Counted from the first letter of the stretch, positions 7,724 through 16,272 are shown. The stretch is 40,865 bases of DNA from Synergistales bacterium (GCA_025997955.1 BNVH01000028.1:1-40865); one strand, 5' to 3'. Notes: a model not told the origin generated them from the letters alone. Numbers and translations: made by a program.

Positions 7724-8911
7724 ATGGAGATGTATTTGAAGTCGATAAACGACTTGGCTAACGCATCCGGATTTTCGGAGTTGTTCAAGATAAACTCCCA
7801 GCTTTTCGGTATGCCTCTGCCCGGTTATTTTGTGATGATTTGCGTGTCTCTTGTTCTGCTCTACTTGGCCATAGGCAAGGGCTTCGAGCCCTTGCTTTTG
7901 GTGCCGATAGCCTTCGGAGCTCTGCTCGTCAACTTGCCGCTGTCGGGTATAGTGGACATAGCCGGCGTAGGCGGGGCGGAATCGACCGGCTTTTTGAGCT
8001 ACGTCTACTTCGGCGCGGAGCATGAGATTTACCCGATAATCATATTTTTGGGCATAGGCGCGCTTACGGACTTCGGGCCGCTGTTGGCCAACCCCATCAC
8101 ATTCCTGCTCGGCGCGGCCGCGCAGTTCGGGGTTTTCACGGCCTTTATCGCGGCCAACTACTGGGGCTTCAACGTCAGAGAGGCCGCCTGCATCGGTATA
8201 ATAGGCGGCGCCGACGGCCCTACAAGCATCTATTTGACCATGAAATTGGGTCAAGCGCAGATTTTGCCGGCCATAGCGGTGGCGGCCTACAGCTATATGT
8301 CACTCGTGCCCCTTATTCAGCCGCCCATAATCAAACTCCTGACGACCAAAGCCGATAGGGCCATAAAGATGGACCAGCTTCGCCCGGTCTCTCGGCAGGA
8401 GCGAATCCTTTTTCCGATAATCTGCACGATAGTTTCGGGCCTCGTGTTGCCGGCCTGCGCGCCCTTGATTGGCGTACTGATGTTCGGCAACCTTTTGCGC
8501 GAGTGCGGACAGACCGATAGGCTCAGCCAGGCAGCGCAGAACGAGATACTGAACATAACGACGGTGTTCTTGGGTCTTGCCGTCGGAAGCACTATGGGCG
8601 CCGACCGCTTCCTTCAGGAGGGGACGGTCAAGATAATAGTCCTTGGGCTTGTCGCTTTCATGTTTAGCACGGCTGGCGGCATCATATTCGGCCAGATTAT
8701 GAAGGTCTTGAGCGGCGGGAAGATAAACCCGATGATAGGCTCAGCCGGCGTCTCCGCCGTCCCGATGGCGGCTCGCGTCGTTCAGCGCGTGTCTCAGTCC
8801 GAGAACCCCGGAAACTACCTCCTCATGCACGCGATGGGCCCGAACGTGGCCGGCGTCATAGGCACGGCCGTAGCGGCGGGCGTCATGCTCACGCTCCTCA
8901 CGATGAACTAG
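7724..8911 (+). CDS. mmdB: Na+-translocating decarboxylase beta subunit
   Basis: Polytopic inner-membrane protein that decarboxylates carboxybiotin and exports Na+. It has 395 residues and many hydrophobic helices. Family marks include the GADGPTSIY block near residue 165, which forms part of the Na+/carboxybiotin site, and the region from GLAVGSTMGADRFL to GSAGVSAVPMAARVVQ in the second half. A caggag RBS precedes the ATG. It is the last gene of the operon and is followed by a strong terminator. OadB, MmdB and GcdB are homologous and cannot be told apart with certainty; the name follows the mmdA-like alpha subunit. Confidence 0.93.
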   Translation: MEMYLKSINDLANASGFSELFKINSQLFGMPLPGYFVMICVSLVLLYLAIGKGFEPLLLVPIAFGALLVNLPLSGIVDIAGVGGAESTGFLSYVYFGAEHEIYPIIIFLGIGALTDFGPLLANPITFLLGAAAQFGVFTAFIAANYWGFNVREAACIGIIGGADGPTSIYLTMKLGQAQILPAIAVAAYSYMSLVPLIQPPIIKLLTTKADRAIKMDQLRPVSRQERILFPIICTIVSGLVLPACAPLIGVLMFGNLLRECGQTDRLSQAAQNEILNITTVFLGLAVGSTMGADRFLQEGTVKIIVLGLVAFMFSTAGGIIFGQIMKVLSGGKINPMIGSAGVSAVPMAARVVQRVSQSENPGNYLLMHAMGPNVAGVIGTAVAAGVMLTLLTMN

Positions 8912-8926
8912 ATTCAGTCTAAATTT

Positions 8927-8972
8927 AGAGGCCGCCAACTTGCGGCGGCCTCTTTTTTGTTTGCCTTTATAG
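8927..8972. repeat. 46-bp direct repeat, left copy
   Basis: Identical to 10701-10746. It contains the mmdB terminator plus the last two codons of zapA (read on the minus strand). Sequence before it continues from mmdB; sequence after it belongs to the restriction-modification insert. Together the two copies look like a target duplication. Confidence 0.9.
8928..8958 (+). terminator. Rho-independent terminator of the decarboxylase operon
   Basis: The arms gaggccgcc and ggcggcctc pair perfectly over nine bases around a seven-base loop and are followed by six Ts. The same sequence recurs at 10702-10732. Confidence 0.93.
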
Positions 8973-9031
8973 TGTGATAGAATAAAAGACATAGCGTTAT
9001 TGGCGTCAAAAAGATTGAGGAGTAGATTTCG

Positions 9032-9796
9032 GTGAAATATCTTGAAATGCTGTTTAAAATACCCAAAGAAAGCGAAAAATACGAAGAAGATTCGCGTTTT
9101 GTTGTTAATTCCATTGAAGCTATTATCCAAAGCGCCATAACGAGTGGCGATAACCGAATTGTCCTCAACACCAATTTGAAATTAGGTTTGCCTATGGAAA
9201 ACATCAATAAAATCGCCGGGCCAATTATTGAGGCATGGGCTTTTGAAATATTTAACGATATAAAAGACGACCTGAATAATGTATTTCATTTAATCAATAT
9301 TGAATCAAGACCGAGGCTTGATATGGCTGACGTTTTATTGCAGTTCAAAAAAGGCGACGCCGTAGTTACAGCTAACGTAGACGCAAAGGCTACAGCAGAA
9401 GATATTGAAAGCTCTGGAAAGGGGCCAAATATTACATCATATAGCCGAATTAGGACGGCCTATATTGACGACCCTGATTTTATGTTCATAATTCTCTCTT
9501 TGAAGCACAAGGTGTATTCCGAGCGAAATCCACAAACAAAGCTGATGGATGGGGTCATGGAAATTGTTAGATATAATGCGTATGATTTGAAATTTATATC
9601 CGCAAACGACATAAATTATAATCCCGCCCTTGGCACAGGGCAGATACAGATAAAAGACATTCATTACGTCGATTACGAATCAAGGACAACGTGGGAGTTC
9701 TGTCAATTATTGGATAAAAAATACCTTAACTCCTCGCGCAGGACAATTGACGACTGGTACCGGGAGGCCGTGAAAAACCAATGGATAAAAGTCTAA
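9032..9796 (+). CDS. Type II restriction endonuclease, PD-(D/E)XK fold (family not assigned)
   Basis: A 254-residue protein directly upstream of, and overlapping by 16 bases, a DNA methyltransferase gene, which is the usual arrangement of a type II restriction-modification unit. The likely catalytic core is LDMADVLLQF (residues 96-105) followed by NVDAKAT (115-121), giving an Asp...Asp-x-Lys pattern of the PD-(D/E)XK type. I do not recognise its subfamily, and the target sequence cannot be read from the protein. The start is GTG 9032 behind tgaggag. The gene is more AT-rich than the decarboxylase and phenylalanyl-tRNA synthetase genes beside it, suggesting transfer. The 46-bp direct repeat on both sides supports insertion as a unit. 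Confidence 0.75.
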   Translation: MKYLEMLFKIPKESEKYEEDSRFVVNSIEAIIQSAITSGDNRIVLNTNLKLGLPMENINKIAGPIIEAWAFEIFNDIKDDLNNVFHLINIESRPRLDMADVLLQFKKGDAVVTANVDAKATAEDIESSGKGPNITSYSRIRTAYIDDPDFMFIILSLKHKVYSERNPQTKLMDGVMEIVRYNAYDLKFISANDINYNPALGTGQIQIKDIHYVDYESRTTWEFCQLLDKKYLNSSRRTIDDWYREAVKNQWIKV

Positions 9797-10692
9797 AAAT
9801 TATTTGCGGCGATTGTCTTGAGGTTTTACGGACTATTGAGTCAGAGTCCGTTGATTTAGTCGTTACAGACCCCCCCTATAACTTGTCAAAAAACTATGGA
9901 AATAATAGAGATACTTGGGCTCATGATGATTATTTAGAGTTTTCGCGTAGGTGGCTTACTGAAGTAAAGCGAGTACTTAAACCGACCGGCACAATTTATC
10001 TCTTTATGGGTGTTCGGTATATTTCGTATGTTTATGAAATCTTGGAACGGGAATTGGGTATGTTTTTTAACTCATGGATAACTTGGTGCTACACTCAAGG
10101 AATCGGCAAGACAAAAGGTTTTAGCCCAAGACATGACGATATTTTGATGTTTACCAAAAATGAAGATTATAAATTCAATTTAGACGCGGTTAGAGTTCCG
10201 CAAAAATATTACAGAAGCGTTAATAACATGCGTGGAGCTAACCCCGGTAATGTTTGGGAGTTTTCGCATATCCATTATTGTCAGACAAATAGGCAAAACC
10301 ACCCAACACAAAAACCGGAAGCCTTATTTGAAAGAATGATATTGGCTTCATCGGATAAAAATGACTTGGTTCTTGACCCGTTTTGTGGTTCAGGCACCTC
10401 GCTGAGGGTGTGTCAACAGACGTCCAGACAGGGTATAGGAATAGAGATAAACGAAGAATACGTCGCAATGATCGTAGAACGTTTAGATAGGCCGTTTTCC
10501 GGTTTTGACAGTGTTGATGAAAGGATGGAACGTATCCCAAATGACTTGAACAACGAAGCCTTACGAGACGAATATATTACTAATCATATAGAATGGTTCT
10601 TAAAGAATCACCCTGCTTCAATAAATAAATTTACCGAAGCGATAGAAGATAAGCGTTACGGAAAGTTTATCCAATTGCGGTTAGATTTGTAA
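9781..10692 (+). CDS. DNA adenine/cytosine-N4 methyltransferase (beta-class type II)
   Basis: Protects host DNA from the partner nuclease by methylating an exocyclic amino group. Motif IV is TDPPYNLS (DPPY at residues 30-33) and motif I (AdoMet binding) is DPFCGSGT at 199-206. The order motif IV before motif I defines the beta class. DPPY fits N6-adenine or N4-cytosine methylation; N6-adenine is slightly favoured but unproven. The region from about residue 225 to 303 may add target specificity. The ATG lies inside the last codons of the nuclease gene, so translation is probably coupled. An AT-rich tail and the second 46-bp repeat follow. Confidence 0.9.
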   Translation: MDKSLKIICGDCLEVLRTIESESVDLVVTDPPYNLSKNYGNNRDTWAHDDYLEFSRRWLTEVKRVLKPTGTIYLFMGVRYISYVYEILERELGMFFNSWITWCYTQGIGKTKGFSPRHDDILMFTKNEDYKFNLDAVRVPQKYYRSVNNMRGANPGNVWEFSHIHYCQTNRQNHPTQKPEALFERMILASSDKNDLVLDPFCGSGTSLRVCQQTSRQGIGIEINEEYVAMIVERLDRPFSGFDSVDERMERIPNDLNNEALRDEYITNHIEWFLKNHPASINKFTEAIEDKRYGKFIQLRLDL

Positions 10693-10700
10693 TATAAAAA

Positions 10701-10746
10701 AGAGGCCGCCAACTTGCGGCGGCCTCTTTTTTGTTTGCCTTTATAG
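10701..10746. repeat. 46-bp direct repeat, right copy
   Basis: Identical to 8927-8972. Here the end of the repeat is the real end of zapA, including its stop codon on the minus strand. The upstream side joins the methyltransferase gene. Confidence 0.9.
10702..10732. terminator. Bidirectional terminator between the methyltransferase gene and zapA
   Basis: Same nine-base-pair stem as at 8928-8958. Ts follow on the plus strand, and the A run at 10696-10701 gives a T tract for minus-strand transcripts. It can therefore end both the restriction-modification transcript and the long infC-to-zapA transcript. Confidence 0.9.
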
Positions 10747-10995
10747 CGATTTCATATTATCTTCTTCTACCTTGTCCAAAATAGACGATAGCTTTTGTTC
10801 AACATTGCTCAAGTGATACGCTAAATTCATACAGGTCATCATCAGAGCTTTTTCGTGCCCCTTGCCGCTGTCGACCTCGGACATTACATCGTTCACTATG
10901 GACGTCACCGAAGCGAGGGCATCGTCATCCAAGCGAGTGTAGATATAGTACGTTCGTTTACCGATGAGTATCTTTACATCTCGTTGATCAGTCAA
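10741..10995 (-). CDS. zapA: Cell division protein ZapA
   Basis: Small cytoplasmic protein that cross-links FtsZ filaments at the division site. The 84-residue length, the N-terminal VKILIGKRTYYI strand pair and the long C-terminal coiled-coil helix fit the family. The start is TTG 10995, supported by ggaggg seven bases upstream; no ATG fits. It is the last gene of the pheS-pheT group, a linkage seen in many bacteria. Its final codons lie in the 46-bp repeat that flanks the restriction-modification unit. Confidence 0.85.
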   Translation of the reverse strand: MTDQRDVKILIGKRTYYIYTRLDDDALASVTSIVNDVMSEVDSGKGHEKALMMTCMNLAYHLSNVEQKLSSILDKVEEDNMKSL

Positions 10996-11014
10996 TGTCC
11001 GTCCCTCCGTTCAT

Positions 11015-11290
11015 TTATTTTTTCGTCAGCGCGGTCAGAGTGTCATTAAGGCCGCGCATCGTAAAATCGGCGCGGCGTATCTCCCGTTCAAGCCGCTCTA
11101 TCTCGATTCGGGCGTCTTCGAGCTCGCGCGTTCTCTCGTGCAAGACTCTGACGGCTTCCTCATCGCGCGCTAAAAACCCCTCGCGGAGCCGGCCTATTTC
11201 GGCCGACATTTGCGCGCGCTCGCGGAGGAGCCTGTCAAGGCTCTCCTCTGTTCGCGCTACTAATCCGTCGATGTTTTTCAGTGTATCCAT
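11015..11290 (-). CDS. Small coiled-coil protein between pheT and zapA
   Basis: A 91-residue protein made almost entirely of charged heptad-like helix (rich in Glu, Arg and Leu from about residue 8 to 75). I do not recognise a named family. It starts 15 bases after the pheT stop and ends 19 bases before the zapA start, so it is almost surely co-transcribed with zapA. A role in division, like the coiled-coil ZapB, would fit the position, but there is no sequence proof. Confidence 0.6.
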   Translation of the reverse strand: MDTLKNIDGLVARTEESLDRLLRERAQMSAEIGRLREGFLARDEEAVRVLHERTRELEDARIEIERLEREIRRADFTMRGLNDTLTALTKK

Positions 11291-11305
11291 AAAAAGCGCG
11301 CGCCT

Positions 11306-13747
11306 TTAGCGCATACTATACCCTTTTTGAGTCAAGGCGTCGCGCGCTTTGTTGTGAAGGCCGTCCACGTCTTTGTCCTGAAGCGTTTTCTCCTTAGAGC
11401 GATACGTCACGGTAAAAGCCAAACTGCGAAGGCCCTCCGGGACGCCCTTGCCGCCGTAGACGTCAAAGAGCCTGACGCTTTCCAAAAGTGATTCTGTGCC
11501 CTCCGACCTGTTTACAGCCGCTTTTATATCAGCTATGACCTCGTCGTTTGCGCGCGCTGCCGGAGCCAGCATAGAAATGTCGCGAAAAATGGCCGGGAAC
11601 GGCGAGGCCGGAGAGTAGACGGGCTTTTTGGGTGTCTCCAAGGGCGAGAGGGAAATCTCGAATACGTACACCGGCTCCGCGAAGTCCATCTCACGCTCTA
11701 CGGCCGGAGAGAGACGCGCGAGATAGCCGATTTTTCTCTCTTCCCCGTCAATAGATATAGTAATATTGGCGGTCTGTCCGGCGTGTCCGAAGGGCTGAAC
11801 TCCGACCACAAAGGAAGCGCTCCGTCCGCGGGACGCGAGCAACGCCTCGACGTCGCCCTTGACGCTTAGGAAGTCGTCTATAGTTTCCTTCCACGGCGTA
11901 CGGGGGTCAAGCCCGCCGAACACAAGCCCCGCTATGGAGTCCTCCTCACGGTGCCCACTTTTGGCCGCCTCATCTCGCAAGAACACCCTCCCTATCTCAA
12001 ACACTCTGACCGCGTCGCGCCATCCGGAGGACTGACTCTCTTTAAGCCCGGACAGAAGCCCTGGGATGAGCGTCGTGCGCATTGCTATCCAGTCTTGGCT
12101 TATGGGGTTGGCGAGGGTGATGGGATTGGCCCGCGGGTCGCTTTGCGGCAGATGAAGCGCCTCCGTGAAACGCTCCGGGAGGAAACTATACGTTATGGCC
12201 TCGACGTATCCGCGGGCGATAGCGACTCCTCGCAGCGCGCCTGCCAGCGAAGTCTCTACGCCTATATCCGCGCGCCTCGGCAGTACGCCAGGCAATATGT
12301 CCGGCGCGTCGTTGTAGCCGCGAAAGCGCCCTATCTCCTCGATGAGGTCTTCTTCTATGGTGATGTCGGGTCTCCATGTGGGCGGCGTAAAGCTCATAAC
12401 CGGGCCGTCCGAGGAGATACTTTGAGAGACGCGTTTTAGGCCAAAGCCTTCCAAAATTTTTGCCGACTCGTCCATATCGCTCCAGAGCAATATCGTGTTG
12501 AGCTTCTTTTTGGTGAGGTTTACCGGCTTTGGCTCAGGCGCGGCGTTCACGGCGGATTTTTTTCGGTAGCCTATTTTCGCGCCGCTCCAGGCACGCATGA
12601 GGTGGAGCGCGTAGTCGATGCCGCTCTCAGCGAGAGAGGGGTCTACGCCGCGCGTGTAGCGAAACGACGCCTCGGACGTAAGGCCAAGTCTGCGCGACGT
12701 GTGGCCGACTCTTCTTGCGGCGAAGTTGGCCCCTTCCAAAAGAACTATCTTGGTGTCGTCAGCTATGCCGGTTTTGTCCCCGCCCATGACGCCCGCCAAG
12801 CCTATGCCCACGCCGCCGCTGGTTATCAGCATGTCTTTGGACGTCAGCGTTCGTTCTTTGCCGTCAAGCGTGAGGATTGTCTCGCCGTCGGACGCGGATC
12901 GCACCGTCACTTCCGGCGCGGGTAAAGTGTTGAGGTCAAAGGCGTGGAGCGGCTGGCCGAGCGTCAACATGACGTAGTTCGTCGCGTCTACGATATTCGA
13001 TATGGGGCGCATACCGAGGTGTGAGAGGGCCACGCGCACGTCTATTGGGGAGGGCGCTATGGTCACATCTGTGGCGAGACCGAGATTGTAGTTTACGCAA
13101 CCGGGGTCGGGCAGGGATATGGAGCCGAACTCTATGGGCCATTCACTCAAGTTTCGGGGCGTCTCCCAGGGCATGGGCAAAAGCTCGGAGTCCGGGAAAA
13201 GGCCGTGAAGCTCACGGGCCATGCCGAGGATACTCAGGAGGTCGCCGCGGTTTGGCGTGATGGACACGTCGAGCAAAGTGTCCCCGAAGCCGTAAAGTGT
13301 AGTGACGTCGCCTCCTATGGGGGCGGACTCGGGCAGCGCCAAAATGCCCTCCACTATGTCGACGTCGGGCAATCCCAATTCGGCGGCCGAGAGCATCATG
13401 CCAGCGCTTTCCACTACGCCGAAGTCGCGCGTTTCAAGCTCAGTTCCGTCGGCTAATGTAGAGCCGGGCGCGCCGTAGAACACCTTGTCCCCGTCTTTGA
13501 GGTTCTTGGCCGCCGTCACGCAGACGGCTTTGCCCTTGCCTGTGTCAAGCTCAGCCACGAAGAGACGCTCTTTATTTGGGTGTTTTGTGAGGGACGTGAT
13601 GTGCGCCACCGATACGCCCTTTATTTTGGCCTCTGGGCGCAAGATGTACTCCACCTCCGCGCCGCTGAGCGAGAGACGTTCGGCGGCCTCTTCTGGCGTC
13701 ACGGAAAGTTTTATAAAATTTTTCAAGAGATGCCAAGAGATTATCAT
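11306..13747 (-). CDS. pheT: Phenylalanine-tRNA ligase beta subunit
   Basis: Large subunit of the alpha2-beta2 enzyme that charges tRNA-Phe. The 813 residues are normal for the bacterial type. An OB-fold tRNA-binding domain lies near residues 40-150 (VAHITSLTKHPNKERL, ending near SAGMMLSAAELGL). The B3/B4 editing region, the B5 domain (RPDITIEEDLIEEIGRFRGY near 470-490), the catalytic-like core and a C-terminal anticodon-binding domain (FPAIFRDISML to FTVTYRS) follow. The ATG immediately follows the pheS stop codon with no gap, implying coupled translation. Confidence 0.97.
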   Translation of the reverse strand: MIISWHLLKNFIKLSVTPEEAAERLSLSGAEVEYILRPEAKIKGVSVAHITSLTKHPNKERLFVAELDTGKGKAVCVTAAKNLKDGDKVFYGAPGSTLADGTELETRDFGVVESAGMMLSAAELGLPDVDIVEGILALPESAPIGGDVTTLYGFGDTLLDVSITPNRGDLLSILGMARELHGLFPDSELLPMPWETPRNLSEWPIEFGSISLPDPGCVNYNLGLATDVTIAPSPIDVRVALSHLGMRPISNIVDATNYVMLTLGQPLHAFDLNTLPAPEVTVRSASDGETILTLDGKERTLTSKDMLITSGGVGIGLAGVMGGDKTGIADDTKIVLLEGANFAARRVGHTSRRLGLTSEASFRYTRGVDPSLAESGIDYALHLMRAWSGAKIGYRKKSAVNAAPEPKPVNLTKKKLNTILLWSDMDESAKILEGFGLKRVSQSISSDGPVMSFTPPTWRPDITIEEDLIEEIGRFRGYNDAPDILPGVLPRRADIGVETSLAGALRGVAIARGYVEAITYSFLPERFTEALHLPQSDPRANPITLANPISQDWIAMRTTLIPGLLSGLKESQSSGWRDAVRVFEIGRVFLRDEAAKSGHREEDSIAGLVFGGLDPRTPWKETIDDFLSVKGDVEALLASRGRSASFVVGVQPFGHAGQTANITISIDGEERKIGYLARLSPAVEREMDFAEPVYVFEISLSPLETPKKPVYSPASPFPAIFRDISMLAPAARANDEVIADIKAAVNRSEGTESLLESVRLFDVYGGKGVPEGLRSLAFTVTYRSKEKTLQDKDVDGLHNKARDALTQKGYSMR

Positions 13748-14806
13748 CTAAGCGTTCCTCCCTGACAGGAAATATGATACGTTGCCGTTAAAGAGATAGC
13801 GGAGGTCGCTTATGCCGTACTTCAGCATGGCCATGCGGTCAAGCCCCATTCCAAAGGCGAAGCCGTTGTATTTGTCGGGGTCTATGCCCCCCGCTCTCAC
13901 CACAAAAGGATGCACCATGCCCATGCCGCAGACCTCAAGCCAGCCGGTGCCCTTGCATATTCTGCAGTCTGGGTTTTTCCCTCCGCACTCCACGCACTCT
14001 ATGTCGAGCTCCATAGACGGTTCAGTGAATGGAAAATAGCTCGCGCGAAAGCGATTTTTGAGCTCACGCCCGAAAAAGCCGTTCATGAGCTCCCTCAAAG
14101 AGCCCTTTAACACCGAGAAAGAAACGTCTTGCTCAAGCAACAGGCCCTCGAGCTGGTTGAACATAGGCGAGTGAGTGGTGTCGTTGTCGCGGCGGTAGAC
14201 CTTGCCGGGACAGACTACGCGCAGCGGCGCGCCGTACTTGAGCATACTGCGGATTTGCACCGGAGACGTATGAGTGCGGAGCAGCGTGCCGTCCGGGAAA
14301 TAAAACGTGTCCTGCATGTCCCGCGCAGGGTGCCAAGACGGGATATTGAGACAGTCGAAGTTGTAGTGTTCTTCTTCCTTTTCGGGCCCAAGAGCCACGG
14401 AATAGCCAAGCCCCTGCATGATGGCGACTATCTCGTGCATGGTCTGAGCCACAGGGTGAAACGCGCCGCTCGCCCGCGCTCTTGCGGGCATTGTGACGTC
14501 CACTTGGTCTGTCGCCTCCGCCGCTTGTGTCTCGGCGTCTATAAGGGCGGCCTTCTTTTTGGTGAGTTCTTCTTCTATTTCGTCGCGCAGTTTGTTCAGC
14601 ATCTCCCCCGCTGCAGGGCGCTCCGAGGGCGTCGTCGCGCCAAGCGACTTCAGGAGGGAAGTCAAAGCTCCCTTTTTGCCCACTGTCTTGACTCTCAGTT
14701 CCTGCAGGGCGTCCGTGTTATTTACGGACGAAAGAGATGACCGGAACGAAGCCAAGAGGTCTTCCACCTGTTTTTTCAGGTCAGTCGTATTGATATTATC
14801 ACTCAT
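13748..14806 (-). CDS. pheS: Phenylalanine-tRNA ligase alpha subunit
   Basis: Catalytic subunit of phenylalanyl-tRNA synthetase, 352 residues. An N-terminal coiled-coil arm that binds tRNA (about 1-90) is followed by the class II catalytic core. RTHTSPVQIRSM near 197, motif 2 with YRRDNDTTHSPMFNQLEG near 225 and motif 3 with FGMGLDRMAMLKYG near 325 are all present. A Cys-rich insert (CVECGGKNPDCRICKGTG) of the kind common in bacterial PheS lies between motifs 2 and 3. A ggag RBS precedes the ATG. A terminator stem separates it from rplT, so it may have its own promoter or depend on readthrough. No T-box leader is visible. Confidence 0.97.
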   Translation of the reverse strand: MSDNINTTDLKKQVEDLLASFRSSLSSVNNTDALQELRVKTVGKKGALTSLLKSLGATTPSERPAAGEMLNKLRDEIEEELTKKKAALIDAETQAAEATDQVDVTMPARARASGAFHPVAQTMHEIVAIMQGLGYSVALGPEKEEEHYNFDCLNIPSWHPARDMQDTFYFPDGTLLRTHTSPVQIRSMLKYGAPLRVVCPGKVYRRDNDTTHSPMFNQLEGLLLEQDVSFSVLKGSLRELMNGFFGRELKNRFRASYFPFTEPSMELDIECVECGGKNPDCRICKGTGWLEVCGMGMVHPFVVRAGGIDPDKYNGFAFGMGLDRMAMLKYGISDLRYLFNGNVSYFLSGRNA

Positions 14807-14837
14807 TTAATGACTTGCTCCTTATATAAAAATATGC

Positions 14838-14870
14838 AAAAAAGTTCCTGCCTTAAACTACGACAGGAAC
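14838..14870 (-). terminator. Rho-independent terminator after rplT
   Basis: On the minus strand, gttcctg and caggaac pair around a short loop and are followed by six Ts (A run at 14838-14843). It separates the translation-factor operon from pheST. Confidence 0.8.
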
Positions 14871-14910
14871 AGCAAAAAATCAAGATAAAAATACAGCCCC
14901 GGCGCGCTCT

Positions 14911-15264
14911 TCAGCGCAGAGCCGATTTAGCCTGAGACACCAACTGACGGAACGCGTCCCTGTCGTGAATAGCCAGCTCGGAGAGCATTTTGCGGTTCAT
15001 GGTGACGCCGGCTTTTTTGAGACCGTTGATGAAAGAGCTGTAGTTGACGCCCTCCGCTCTGACGGCTGCGCTGATACGCGTTATCCACATACGGCGATAA
15101 TCGCGCTTTTTGCGCTTGCGGTCCCCGAAAGCCCTGTCCATCGCCGCCAAAAACGCCTCTTTGGCGCGGCGGTATACGTTCTTATGCTGACCCCAGTAGC
15201 CTCTCGTTATAGAAAAAAGTTTTTTGCGCTTCTTGTTGCTGATACTTCCGCCTTTGACTCTCAT
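14911..15264 (-). CDS. rplT: 50S ribosomal protein L20
   Basis: Early-assembly 23S rRNA-binding protein, 117 residues as expected. The Lys/Arg-rich N-terminal tail, the RGYWGQHKNVYRRAKEA helix region and the C-terminal MNRKMLSELAIHD segment are family hallmarks. RBS gaggtga precedes the ATG. It is the third gene of infC-rpmI-rplT. In many bacteria L20 represses this operon by binding its leader mRNA, which fits the attenuator structure upstream of infC. Confidence 0.98.
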   Translation of the reverse strand: MRVKGGSISNKKRKKLFSITRGYWGQHKNVYRRAKEAFLAAMDRAFGDRKRKKRDYRRMWITRISAAVRAEGVNYSSFINGLKKAGVTMNRKMLSELAIHDRDAFRQLVSQAKSALR

Positions 15265-15292
15265 GTCACTTCACCTCTTGCTCGCCACGCGC

Positions 15293-15490
15293 TTAGGCGT
15301 AGGGGAGCATCCTTTTCAGCTGGTTCATCAGAGTGGGCGAAACGTATCCTGTCTCACGCATACGGCGCTCGCGCTTCGCGCTCTTACCTACCATGATATG
15401 TCTGCGCCCTACCTTACGGTAGGCGAGTCGTCCGCTTGCGGTGTATGAAAACCTCTTTTTTGCGCCGCTATGTGATTTCAACTTGGGCAT
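15293..15490 (-). CDS. rpmI: 50S ribosomal protein L35
   Basis: A 65-residue basic ribosomal protein starting MPKLKSHSGAKKRF, the usual L35 start. A longer frame opens seven codons earlier (15511), but family alignment supports the ATG at 15490, with aagggag upstream. The rest, HIMVGKSAKRERRMR and a C-terminal MLPYA, fits the family. It lies between infC and rplT. Confidence 0.97.
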   Translation of the reverse strand: MPKLKSHSGAKKRFSYTASGRLAYRKVGRRHIMVGKSAKRERRMRETGYVSPTLMNQLKRMLPYA

Positions 15491-15557
15491 TGGAACAAAA
15501 TCTCCCTTCAAAATATATGTTAAGCCTTCAATTTATAAACAAAATGATATAAGCGGT

Positions 15558-16199
15558 CTACTCTTCTGTATCCTTGTCGCCCACGTCAACCAAATCGACT
15601 GGGGTCCGCGCCGGCTTTTCTTTCTTGTCCGGCTTGTCGGACGGCGCCGGCGCCGGTGTCTTCTTGGGCTTTATCGGCCCCGTGGGAGTCAGGAGAATAC
15701 GCATGTAGCGCCCCTCCATCCTTGGACTGCCCTCATTTTTGCCAAGACCATCGCACTCGGCTATAACGCGGTTGAGAACGTCCTCGCCCTTCGAGAGAAA
15801 TGACATCTCTCTGCCCCTGAAAAACACGGAGACCTTGACTCGGTGCCCCTCCTCAAGGAAGTTCTTGATGGCTCGCACCTTGAAGTCGTAGTCGTGCTCG
15901 TCTATCTTCGGACGCATCTTCATCTCTTTGAGAGTCTGAACTTTTTGTTTTTTACGGGCGTCCTTGTCTTTCTTCTGAAGCTGATAGCGATATTTGCCGT
16001 AATCCATAATCCGGCAAACCGGAGGACGCGCGAGAGGCGCCACCTCGACAAGATCTAACACGCGCTCTTCCGCCATTCGGACGGCCTCAGCCGTCGCTAT
16101 CTGTCCGACTTTGACGCCGTTTTCATCCACCAATAAAACCTGTGGTGAGGTAATCTCGTGGTTGATTCTGGGTTCATCCTCTTCTGTTCTGGGAATTAT
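15558..16199 (-). CDS. infC: Translation initiation factor IF-3 (non-AUG start)
   Basis: Binds the 30S subunit, checks start codons and keeps subunits apart. Both domains are present: the N domain (PRINHEITSPQVLLVDENG to PVCRIMDYGKYRYQ), a Lys-rich linker helix and the C domain (KMRPKIDEHDYDFKVRAI to FFRGREMSF). The Pro/Lys/Asp-rich tail is longer than in E. coli. No ATG, GTG or TTG fits the N-terminus, but an AGGAGG (16209-16214) precedes ATA (16199) by nine bases and ATT (16196) by twelve. infC is known to start at rare codons such as AUU so that IF-3 can control its own synthesis. An ATG at 16283 extends the frame by 28 residues that do not look like IF-3. ATA versus ATT is unresolved. Confidence 0.93.
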   Translation of the reverse strand: MIPRTEEDEPRINHEITSPQVLLVDENGVKVGQIATAEAVRMAEERVLDLVEVAPLARPPVCRIMDYGKYRYQLQKKDKDARKKQKVQTLKEMKMRPKIDEHDYDFKVRAIKNFLEEGHRVKVSVFFRGREMSFLSKGEDVLNRVIAECDGLGKNEGSPRMEGRYMRILLTPTGPIKPKKTPAPAPSDKPDKKEKPARTPVDLVDVGDKDTEE

Positions 16200-16248
16200 A
16201 GCGTTCCACCTCCTGAATTTAATCTGTAATCTGTAGTATCCACTAAAT

Positions 16249-16272
16249 AAAAAAGGAACCCATAAGGGCCCC
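16249..16272 (-). terminator. Leader attenuator upstream of infC (possible L20/IF-3 operon leader)
   Basis: In the transcribed leader, GGGGCCC pairs with GGGTTCC (with G-U pairs) around TTAT and is followed by six Ts, about 50 bases before the infC start. A terminator inside the leader of infC-rpmI-rplT is the known arrangement for L20-controlled attenuation in Bacillus. The other leader segments (16273-16400) are GC-rich and could form the competing fold. I could not compute the folding. Confidence 0.6.

Noticed and set aside
14129..14740. 203-codon plus-strand frame opposite pheS
   Set aside because: Arg/Leu/His-rich shadow of a conserved gene, with no RBS or motif.
14807..14910. T-box or attenuator controlling pheST
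   Set aside because: The spacer is too short for a T-box and shows only the simple terminator after rplT.
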